This document shows, piece by piece, positions 1 through 5,999 of a stretch of 7,065 bases of DNA. Under the pieces are notes generated by a model. The model was not told where the DNA came from. It saw only the letters and a list, made by a program, of their open reading frames with translations, and searched no databases. The stretch lies in the NCBI GenBank assembly GCA_023420245.1, contig JAEZWL010000121.1, forward strand, positions 1 to 7,065. The letters are read 5' to 3'. The DNA comes from Bacillota bacterium (GTDB lineage Bacteria; Bacillota; Clostridia; Oscillospirales; Acutalibacteraceae). Position 1 is the stretch's first letter. Each line of letters starts with the position of its first letter. The position numbers and the translations under genes are program-made.

Positions 1-1177
1 CGGTACGATAACAGAGGGAAAGCCGAGGGTAACGGATATTGTGACCGCAAACGGAATAACCGAAGCGCAGCTGCTCCAGATTGCGGCGTCGATCGAAAAG
101 CCATCCGAACATCCTCTGGCACAGGCAATCGTTGAAAAAGCGGCGAAAAGTGGAATCACGATAAAGGATACCGCTGATTTTACCGCTTTTTCAGGAAAAG
201 GCGCCGCCGCTGTTTTAGAAGGAAAACCGTATATCGCCGGAAACAGGGCGTTTATGAATGACAGAAAAATAGCGGTTGATTCGCTTCAAAAAGCTTCCGA
301 GGCACTTGCCGGAAAAGGCAAAACACCGATGTATATCGCGGACAGCGAAAGGCTGCTGGGCTTCATCGCGGTTGCCGACACCCTAAAGCCCACCAGCCGT
401 GAAGCAATCGAGCAGCTACGGGCGATGGGAATCGACGTTGTGATGCTGACCGGGGATAATCAAAAAACGGCCGAAGCAATCGGGAAACAGCTCCATATCA
501 GCCGGACGGTAGCCGACGTTCTGCCGCAGGACAAGGAACGCGAGGTTCGCGCCCTTCAGGAAAATGGCAGGAGGGTCGCCATGGTGGGCGACGGAATCAA
601 CGACGCCCCCGCCCTTGCACGGGCGGATGTCGGCATTGCCATCGGAGCAGGTACGGATATCGCAATAGAATCCGCCGATATTGTTTTGATGAAAAACGAT
701 TTACTGGATGTCGTCACCGCAATCCGGCTCAGTAAAGCAACTATCCGAAACATCAAGGAGAATCTTTTCTGGGCATTCTTTTATAACAGCATCGGAATTC
801 CGATTGCCGCAGGCGTACTCTATTTCTCCCTCGGCTGGAAGCTCAGCCCCATGATCGCGGCGGCGGCGATGAGCTTAAGCTCTGTTTGCGTAGTAACAAA
901 CGCGCTGCGGCTGAAATTCTTTCAAGCACCGATAAATCACAAAACAGAAAAGGAGATTACTCACATGAAAAAGATTATTAAAATTGAGGGAATGCACTGC
1001 GCGCACTGTCAGGCCAGTGCGGAAAAGGCGCTCAACGCCATTCCGGGAGTCGAGGCAAAGGTTAACTTAGAAAAAAAAGAAGCCACTGTTATTTTGAGTG
1101 CCGATGTGGAAGATAAGCTCTTTATGGATGCACTCAGTGAAGCCGGCTTTGAGGCGGTTTCCATCACAAAGATATAG
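1..1177 (+). CDS. copA: Cu(I)-exporting P1B-type ATPase with C-terminal CopZ-like metal-binding domain (5' partial)
   Basis: C-terminal part of a membrane ATPase that pumps Cu(I) out of the cytoplasm. The frame is open from base 2 and begins inside the phosphorylation motif (remnant GTITEGKP of DKTGTxTxGKP, bases 2-25), so the GTG at 41 is not the true start; the N-terminus and TM1-6 lie outside the window. Visible in order: nucleotide-binding SEHPL (104-118), P-domain MLTGDN (443-460) and GDGINDAP (587-610), then two membrane segments. TM7 carries the Tyr-Asn pair (782-787) and TM8 carries MSLSS (869-883); this YN plus MxxSS combination marks the Cu(I)-specific P1B-1 class. After a short Lys/Glu-rich linker the same frame enters a heavy-metal-associated domain with GMHCAHC (Cys codons 998 and 1007). 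Such domains are usually N-terminal in CopA or separate as CopZ. csoR follows directly, which supports copper as the substrate rather than Zn or Cd. Confidence 0.95.
   Translation, partial: GTITEGKPRVTDIVTANGITEAQLLQIAASIEKPSEHPLAQAIVEKAAKSGITIKDTADFTAFSGKGAAAVLEGKPYIAGNRAFMNDRKIAVDSLQKASEALAGKGKTPMYIADSERLLGFIAVADTLKPTSREAIEQLRAMGIDVVMLTGDNQKTAEAIGKQLHISRTVADVLPQDKEREVRALQENGRRVAMVGDGINDAPALARADVGIAIGAGTDIAIESADIVLMKNDLLDVVTAIRLSKATIRNIKENLFWAFFYNSIGIPIAAGVLYFSLGWKLSPMIAAAAMSLSSVCVVTNALRLKFFQAPINHKTEKEITHMKKIIKIEGMHCAHCQASAEKALNAIPGVEAKVNLEKKEATVILSADVEDKLFMDALSEAGFEAVSITKI
951..955 (+). promoter_or_regulatory. Internal ribosome binding site inside copA, before the CopZ-like domain
   Basis: AGGAG, preceded by AAAA, lies 9 nt upstream of an in-frame ATG at 965. 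This is ideal Shine-Dalgarno spacing. The bases also encode the linker between TM8 and the metal-binding domain. The site suggests that the domain was, or still is, translated on its own. Confidence 0.6.
965..1177 (+). other. copZ: Possible internally initiated CopZ-like copper chaperone (70 aa), in frame with copA
   Basis: From the ATG at 965 to the shared TAG stop the frame encodes 70 residues, close to the size of free-standing CopZ (about 69 aa). The segment starts MKKIIKIEG, as stand-alone CopZ proteins commonly do, and holds GMHCAHC at residues 9-15, which binds one Cu(I) through two cysteines. The rest fits the ferredoxin-like HMA fold: helix 1 up to IPGVEAKVNL, a strand around EATVIL, and a closing helix DALSEAGF. 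If the internal start is used, the locus makes both a CopA-CopZ fusion and a free chaperone from one frame. If it is not used, the domain is only a C-terminal metal sensor or donor of the pump. Sequence alone cannot decide between these. Confidence 0.5.
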
Positions 1178-1203
1178 GATAAATAAATTTCGGAGGAACT
1201 AAA

Positions 1204-1467
1204 ATGAAAGCAGACAAAACAAAGATCATGCGTCTTTTAAAAACAGCAAGGGGACAAATGGACGGACTGATTAAAATGGTTGAGGAGGACCGGTACTGTA
1301 TCGATATCTCCAACCAGTTGATGGCTACGCAGGCTATTCTACGCAATATCAACCGAGAGGTTCTTCATGCCCATTTGGAATGCTGTGTGGAAAAGGCCGT
1401 TACAACAGAAGACGCACACAATAAAATAGAAGAGATCATGCAGGTAATGGATAAGCTTGCAAAATGA
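1204..1467 (+). CDS. csoR: CsoR/FrmR-family copper-sensing transcriptional repressor
   Basis: Small all-helical repressor (87 aa) of the CsoR/RcnR/FrmR family (DUF156), which leaves its operator when it binds metal. The N-terminal helix contains the family signature RLLKTARGQMDGLIKMVEED (residues 10-29). The ligand pattern is Cys32, His57, Cys61, with spacings of 25 and 4. These equal Cys36-His61-Cys65 of Mycobacterium tuberculosis CsoR, so Cu(I) is the likely effector rather than Ni/Co (RcnR) or formaldehyde (FrmR). An extra His55 and Cys60 flank the site. The start is well supported by GGAGGA at 1192-1197, 6 nt before the ATG. It lies 26 bp after the copA stop, so it is probably co-transcribed with copA and controls that operon by negative feedback. 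The operator would be upstream of copA, outside the window; I saw none in the 26-bp gap. Confidence 0.93.
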   Translation: MKADKTKIMRLLKTARGQMDGLIKMVEEDRYCIDISNQLMATQAILRNINREVLHAHLECCVEKAVTTEDAHNKIEEIMQVMDKLAK

Positions 1468-1511
1468 TCATCTTCTATCTTACTAAGCGAATTATCTGAT
1501 TCGAGGTAGTT

Positions 1512-1516
1512 GAGGT
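1512..1516 (+). promoter_or_regulatory. Ribosome binding site that fixes a GTG start
   Basis: GAGGT lies 6 nt before the GTG at 1523 and supports that codon as the start of the phosphatidyltransferase. The heptamer GAGGTAG occurs twice in tandem with a 9-base period (1503-1509 and 1512-1518), so a second Shine-Dalgarno-like sequence sits just upstream at a spacing too long for direct use. Confidence 0.6.
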
Positions 1517-1522
1517 AGCACT

Positions 1523-2053
1523 GTGAAATTAACACCAAATTGCATTACCCTTTCCAGATTCGTATTTTCCTTTGCCCTGTTCCTTACAAAGCCGTTCAGC
1601 ATTCCTTTTACTATACTTTATCTGTTGATTGGGCTGAGCGACATTCTGGACGGCTATCTGGCAAGAAAAACCGGTACGACAAGTAAGCTAGGCGAAAAAT
1701 TGGATTCTGCCGCCGACATGGTTTTCAACTTTGTTTTGATTATCATTCTGTATCCGGTAATAAAGCCGGGGACGGAAATCCTGATTTGGATTGCGTTGAT
1801 TGCTCTTATTCGGATTGCCGCTTTAGCGGTGGTTTATAAAAAATACAGAATACCCGGTATGATACACACGCTCGCAAACAAGGGCACCGGACTGCTTCTA
1901 TTTTTGTTCCCCATCCTGTATTCGATGTTTCCGTCCGAATATTGGATTGATCTTGTCTGCCTTGCGGCGACCATTTCAGCAATTGAGGAGTTCGTAATCG
2001 ACTTATGCTCAACCGAATGGAATGCGAACCGAAAAAGTCTATTTTTTAATTAA
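1523..2053 (+). CDS. CDP-alcohol phosphatidyltransferase family membrane protein
   Basis: Integral membrane enzyme (176 aa) that transfers a phosphatidyl group from CDP-diacylglycerol to an alcohol, forming a phospholipid and releasing CMP. The family signature D-x2-DG-x2-AR-x8-G-x3-D-x3-D is complete: Asp40, Asp43, Gly44, Ala47, Arg48, Gly57, Asp61 and Asp65. The four aspartates bind the two metal ions. Hydrophobic stretches at about residues 8-22, 26-40, 67-82, 86-105, 121-136 and 140-155 give roughly six membrane helices. The N-terminal PNCITLSR resembles the PN-x-ITLxR opening of PgsA-type enzymes. The acceptor alcohol (glycerol 3-phosphate, serine, inositol or other) cannot be told from the motif, so I give no symbol. 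It starts with GTG, 55 bp after csoR with no visible terminator between, so it may be read from the copper operon. No functional link to copper is evident. Confidence 0.88.
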   Translation: MKLTPNCITLSRFVFSFALFLTKPFSIPFTILYLLIGLSDILDGYLARKTGTTSKLGEKLDSAADMVFNFVLIIILYPVIKPGTEILIWIALIALIRIAALAVVYKKYRIPGMIHTLANKGTGLLLFLFPILYSMFPSEYWIDLVCLAATISAIEEFVIDLCSTEWNANRKSLFFN

Positions 2054-2152
2054 TGGAAACTGTGTATGCCATCCTGTTGAAGTGTATTCATTTAAACCGG
2101 CGAAAAGCGGAGCATTCTGCATGGTTTTTATGATATTTAACATAATATTATC

Positions 2153-2181
2153 TTGATGAAATCATTATGGCTTGATATAAT
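2153..2181 (+). promoter_or_regulatory. Sigma-A promoter for the ppx-ppk unit
   Basis: The -35 box TTGATG (2153-2158) and a consensus -10 box TATAAT (2176-2181) are separated by exactly 17 bp. A TG at 2173-2174 adds the extended -10 element. Transcription should start near 2188, leaving a leader of about 30 nt. The ribosome binding site AGGCGGT (2204-2210) and the ATG at 2220 follow. This is the strongest promoter-like sequence in the window and separates the copper/lipid genes from the polyphosphate genes. Confidence 0.8.
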
Positions 2182-2183
2182 GA
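2162..2183 (+). repeat. Inverted repeat overlapping the -10 box (candidate operator)
   Basis: TCATTAT (2162-2168) and ATAATGA (2177-2183) are perfect inverted copies separated by 8 bp. The right arm covers most of the -10 hexamer, so a dimeric regulator bound here would block RNA polymerase. A weaker nested repeat, TGAT-GAA-ATCA (2154-2164), overlaps the -35 box. Both arms are AT-rich, so chance is possible. It does not match any operator I can name. Confidence 0.4.
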
Positions 2184-2219
2184 ACAAAACAAGACCAATT
2201 TTTAGGCGGTGCGCTTTAA

Positions 2220-3773
2220 ATGACAAGGAAAAAAAATACAAAAATTGCGGCTGTAATCGATATTGGCTCCAATATGCTGAAAATGAGAATTTCTCAGCTG
2301 AAACGGGGCGAAATGACGGAGATTGATCGGTTGGAGTATCCCCTGTGCCTTGGGCATGAGGTCTTTGCGGACGGGAAAATCAGCTTCGAAAGCCTGCGCG
2401 AGCTTTCCGGCATTCTGCACGGATACAGTCAGGTCATGGCGGAATACGGTGTGGGGCAATGCAAGGTTGTCGCCACCACTGCGTTGCGTGAAGCGAAAAA
2501 CCGCTCCTATGTAGTAGACCAGTTGAAAATTCAGAATGACATGACGGTGCAGGTGCTTGAGGATGATCAGGAGAAAACCCTGATCTACTCTGAAATCCTG
2601 AATTCCCTGAAAAACACGGAAGACAAAAAGGGGCAGAACGCGCTGATTTCCTACATAGGCGCGGGAACCATCGGCTTTTCGGTCTATGACGGAAGCTGCA
2701 TGATTTTCTCGCAGAATATTCCGATGGGCGCACTTAAGCTGCATGATATGCTCGGCAGCATTCAAAACCTTACCGAAGATTTTTCGACGGTCGTAGAAGA
2801 ATATCTGGATACGATGATCGGTCATATCTCCATCCCGTTTCATAACGGGAACGTAAGCAATCTGGTGCTGACCGGAAACGAAATCCAGCTGATCGCAAAA
2901 ATCTGCGCCGTGGAACCGGTGAACGGCAACTATATCATCCCCGTTAAGGTGGTTTCGGAGCTTTTTCGTCAGGTACGCTCCATGTCTCAGGAAAAAATCC
3001 GTATGCAGTACGGAATTAACGAAGAAGCCGCAGAGCTGCTGTATTCCGCGCTTTCCATTTACATCCGTCTTTTTAAATTTACCGCCTCCGACGTTATTAT
3101 CTCGCCCAAGGTGGAGCTTTGGGACGCGCTGATGCGCCAGATGCTTATTCCCAAAAGCAAGGATGAATATTTCGAACATGTACGCGTCAACGCGATTTCC
3201 TGCGCGCAGGCGATTGCTCTGACCTACCACTGCAATCAGAAGCATTCGGATAACATCCGCAAATGTGCCTGCAGAATTTTTGATAAGATGAAGGGAGCGC
3301 ACGGTCTTGACCACCGCAAGCGACTATTGCTGGAGCTGGCGGCAATTCTGCACGAATGCGGTCATTATGTCACTGCGAAGCAACACCTGCTCAGCTCCTT
3401 CGATCTCATCAAAAATATCGATATTTACGGTCTGACTGACGAGGAAATGCTGATTATCGCTTATGTTTCGCGTTATAATGAATATGATGTACCAAATTTT
3501 GACGATGTAGAATTGATTCATTTAAACGATAAAAACCGGCTTATCGTATCCAAGCTCGTCGCAATTTTTCGTCTGGCAAACGCGCTTGACAAATCACAGA
3601 AGCAAAAGTTCAAGGATATCAAAGTAATGCTGGAAAACGATAAGCTGCTGATTATGGCGCAAAGCAGCAGCAACGTATATCTGGAGCGATGGGCGTTTGA
3701 CCAATGCTCCCTGTTCTTTAAAGAGGTGTTCGGGTACAACCCTACCCTGACCGTAAAATCTCTTTTAATCTAA
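2220..3773 (+). CDS. ppx: Ppx/GppA-family protein with altered active site
   Basis: Ppx/GppA proteins cut terminal phosphate from polyphosphate or hydrolyse pppGpp to ppGpp. At 517 aa it matches E. coli PPX (513 aa) in size and layout. Two actin-like ATPase-fold domains come first (about residues 8-135 and 140-310), with DIGSN at 14-18 and TTALREAKN at 86-94. An HD-type helical domain (about 320-470) and a short C-terminal part follow. Aligned by eye with E. coli PPX, Arg93 is kept (Arg90) and Glu121 is kept (Glu118). However, the DIGGGSTE loop reads YIGAGTIG, so Asp143 becomes Tyr145 and Glu150 becomes Gly152. In the HD-like domain the motif is LHECG (His378-Glu379; E. coli PPX also has HE), and the HxHS motif is reduced to HLLSS (389-393). 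Catalysis is therefore doubtful, and a polyphosphate- or nucleotide-binding regulatory role is possible. ppk1 follows after 40 bp, probably on the same transcript. Family membership is sure; the symbol reflects homology, not proven activity. Confidence 0.88.
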   Translation: MTRKKNTKIAAVIDIGSNMLKMRISQLKRGEMTEIDRLEYPLCLGHEVFADGKISFESLRELSGILHGYSQVMAEYGVGQCKVVATTALREAKNRSYVVDQLKIQNDMTVQVLEDDQEKTLIYSEILNSLKNTEDKKGQNALISYIGAGTIGFSVYDGSCMIFSQNIPMGALKLHDMLGSIQNLTEDFSTVVEEYLDTMIGHISIPFHNGNVSNLVLTGNEIQLIAKICAVEPVNGNYIIPVKVVSELFRQVRSMSQEKIRMQYGINEEAAELLYSALSIYIRLFKFTASDVIISPKVELWDALMRQMLIPKSKDEYFEHVRVNAISCAQAIALTYHCNQKHSDNIRKCACRIFDKMKGAHGLDHRKRLLLELAAILHECGHYVTAKQHLLSSFDLIKNIDIYGLTDEEMLIIAYVSRYNEYDVPNFDDVELIHLNDKNRLIVSKLVAIFRLANALDKSQKQKFKDIKVMLENDKLLIMAQSSSNVYLERWAFDQCSLFFKEVFGYNPTLTVKSLLI

Positions 3774-3813
3774 TAAAGAAACCAACTAAAACAATAAAGG
3801 CTGCGTGTAAACC

Positions 3814-5931
3814 ATGAGTGTAAAACCCACTAAACCCAAATTTCCTTATATTAACCGGGAATTGAGCTGGATGGATTTTAACGCCCGCGTTTTGGAGGAA
3901 GCTCTGGAAAAAGAGAACCCCATTATGGAACGGGTGCGATTCCTCTCCATTACCTCATCCAATCTGGATGAATTCTTTATGGTGCGTGTCTCTGGCGTAA
4001 AGGCGCAAATCAATTCCAATTATGAGGGGGAGGACCCTTCCGGTCTTACCCCCGCAAAGCTTCTTCCTTTACTTACGGAGAAAATCCGTACTTTTACAGA
4101 GCGGCAGTACTCCTGCCTGCATCGATCTATTTTGCCTGTATTAAAGAAAAACAATATCCTTTTCCTTACTCCGGGCGAAATGAACGCGGAACAGCGCCAG
4201 TTTATCTCCGACTATTTTGATAAGGTTCTGTTCCCCGTGCTGACGCCGCTTGCGGTCGACCGAAGCCGACCTTTTCCACTGCTCGCGAATAAAAGCCTGA
4301 ATGTTGCGGTGCGGCTGGAGGGAAACGAGGATTCTTATTTCGCCGTAGTACAGGTTCCCTCTATTCTCTCGCGCTTTTTACAGGTTCCCAGTAAAGATGG
4401 GCACGCTTTTGTTCTCTTGGAGGACGTTATCATTTATAAGCTGGACGAGCTGTTTGAGCGCAGTGATATCCGCACTGCGTGCCCGTTCCGTATGACGCGG
4501 AGCGCCGACCTCGAAATTGACGAGGAATCGGAGGATTTGCTGATAGAAATTCAAAAATCCATCAAAAAGAGAAGGCGCGGCAAGCCGGTTCGACTTGAGC
4601 TTTTGCAGAAATGCGACCAAGAGACCCGCGAATTTTTGCTCGATATGCTGGACATCAATAACGAAGAGGTGTATGAGGAGCCGGGTCCCTTGGATTTGAC
4701 CTTCCTCTCAAAATTCGCCTCTCTGCCCGCGTTTAAAGAGCTTTGCTTCCAGCCGCTGACGCCGGTGTATCCGCCTGCTGATTTTTGGGGCTATGTCGAT
4801 ATTTTCGAGGCAATCCGCGAAAAAGACCGGATGGTTCACCACCCCTACGAAAGCTTTGATACCGTGGTGCAGTTTGTTCGGCAGGCCGCCGAGGATGAAA
4901 ATGTTCTCGCAATCAAGCAAACCCTTTACCGCGTAAGCGGTCATTCCCCCATTATCGCGGCATTAATCAAGGCTGCGGAAAACGGCAAGCAGGTTACGGT
5001 TCTGGTAGAACTGAAGGCGCGCTTCGATGAGGAAAACAACATTCTCTGGGCAAAAAAGCTGGAGGAAGCGGGATGTCATGTCATTTACGGACTTGCCGGG
5101 CTGAAAACGCACTGCAAAATCCTGCTGATTGTTCGGCGGGATGAGGACGGCATCCGCCGCTACCTGCATATGGGAACCGGTAATTACAACGATTCCACCG
5201 CGAAAATTTATACCGATATCGGATTATTTACCTGCAAGGAGCCTTACGGAACGGATGCTTCCTCCCTTTTTAACGTTTTAACCGGATATTCGCGGCCGCC
5301 GGAATACAACCGCATCATTGTCGCGCCGAACGGCATGAGAAGCTTTTTTGAGTGGATGATAGAGAAGGAAATCGAGAATGCAAAGCTTGGTTTGCCCTGC
5401 GGCATCACAGCAAAGGTCAATTCACTGGTTGACCCGGAAATGATCGGGCTTTTATATAAGGCCTCTCAGGCCAACGTGAAGGTGAGGCTGATCGTGCGCG
5501 GAATTTGCAGCCTCATTCCGGGTTTGCCGGAAATCAGCGAAAACATAACGGTCAACAGCATCGTAGGGCGGCAATTGGAGCACAGCCGCATTTTCCGCTT
5601 TGAAAACGGTGGAAACCCGAAGATTTACATGGGCAGCGCAGACTGGATGCAGCGCAATCTGGACCGCCGCGTGGAGCTGGCATTCCCGATAGAGGACGAA
5701 AGCCTGAAACAAAGGGCGTTTGATATCTTAACCCGAATGCTAAACGATAATATCAATACCAGAGTTATGCAGCCCGATACCTCTTACAGCCATATTGACA
5801 AACGCGGCAAGATTCCCTGCAACTGCCAAAGCGAATTCTGGAAGCTGGCTCAAACTGCGGTTGATCAACTGGCGAAGCAGGATGAAAGCGAACCGTATAA
5901 ACCGATTCACAGTGCCGATTTAATCAAATAG
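3814..5931 (+). CDS. ppk1: Polyphosphate kinase 1
   Basis: Catalyses reversible transfer of the ATP gamma-phosphate onto inorganic polyphosphate. At 705 aa it is a full-length Ppk1 with the four usual domains. The N-terminal helical domain has YINRELSW (12-19) and SSNLDEFF (48-55), whose Asn50 matches the ATP-contacting Asn45 of E. coli. A head domain follows. Two phospholipase-D-like C-terminal domains carry LYRVSG (371-376) and KARFDE (401-406), with the metal-binding arginines Arg373 and Arg403. KTHCK (431-435) holds the autophosphorylated His433 (E. coli His435), and LEHSRIF (588-594) holds the second active-site His590 (E. coli His592). GNYND (456-460) and MGSADWMQRNLDRRVE (606-621) are typical. 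No catalytic residue is missing. The ribosome binding site is weak (AAAGG at 3796-3800, 13 nt before the ATG), so translation may be modest or coupled to ppx upstream. No other in-frame start is better placed. Confidence 0.97.
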   Translation: MSVKPTKPKFPYINRELSWMDFNARVLEEALEKENPIMERVRFLSITSSNLDEFFMVRVSGVKAQINSNYEGEDPSGLTPAKLLPLLTEKIRTFTERQYSCLHRSILPVLKKNNILFLTPGEMNAEQRQFISDYFDKVLFPVLTPLAVDRSRPFPLLANKSLNVAVRLEGNEDSYFAVVQVPSILSRFLQVPSKDGHAFVLLEDVIIYKLDELFERSDIRTACPFRMTRSADLEIDEESEDLLIEIQKSIKKRRRGKPVRLELLQKCDQETREFLLDMLDINNEEVYEEPGPLDLTFLSKFASLPAFKELCFQPLTPVYPPADFWGYVDIFEAIREKDRMVHHPYESFDTVVQFVRQAAEDENVLAIKQTLYRVSGHSPIIAALIKAAENGKQVTVLVELKARFDEENNILWAKKLEEAGCHVIYGLAGLKTHCKILLIVRRDEDGIRRYLHMGTGNYNDSTAKIYTDIGLFTCKEPYGTDASSLFNVLTGYSRPPEYNRIIVAPNGMRSFFEWMIEKEIENAKLGLPCGITAKVNSLVDPEMIGLLYKASQANVKVRLIVRGICSLIPGLPEISENITVNSIVGRQLEHSRIFRFENGGNPKIYMGSADWMQRNLDRRVELAFPIEDESLKQRAFDILTRMLNDNINTRVMQPDTSYSHIDKRGKIPCNCQSEFWKLAQTAVDQLAKQDESEPYKPIHSADLIK

Positions 5932-5999
5932 CCAACGTACTATTTTAAATTTTTTCGGCTGATATGCATATTAATATAGGAAATGAGAGTGAAGAAGCG

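Noticed and set aside
41..43. GTG at 41 as the start of the copper ATPase.
   Set aside because: The same frame is open to the left edge and encodes the conserved residues just after the phosphorylated Asp, so the gene clearly begins upstream of the window.
2054..2152. Search for a terminator or riboswitch between the phosphatidyltransferase and the ppx promoter.
   Set aside because: Only 3-4 bp stems (for example CCG/CGG near 2097-2110 and GCA/TGC near 2112-2120) and no proper T-run were found. Nothing resembles a known riboswitch.
2137..2153. A possible Pho box (TTAACA at 2137, with a poor second copy TTATCT 11 bp later) upstream of the ppx promoter.
   Set aside because: Only one copy fits the TTAACA-type consensus and further 11-bp repeats are absent, so phosphate-regulator binding cannot be supported.
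2202..3314. A 370-codon open frame on the minus strand, antisense to ppx.
   Set aside because: The translation is rich in His, Phe, Arg and Gln with no recognisable motif, which is typical of the complement of a GC-biased coding frame. The + strand frame has clear Ppx/GppA signatures across the same bases.
5926..5955. Possible terminator after ppk1: AAATAG and CTATTT arms with an 8-nt loop, followed within a few bases by a run of six T.
   Set aside because: The stem has only one G-C pair and starts inside the last codons of ppk1. It is too weak to call an intrinsic terminator, so read-through into the phosphofructokinase remains possible.
5962..5971. Palindrome ATATGCATAT in the ppk1-pfk gap.
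   Set aside because: It is short and AT-rich, and it is not placed on recognisable promoter boxes, so chance is the simplest explanation.
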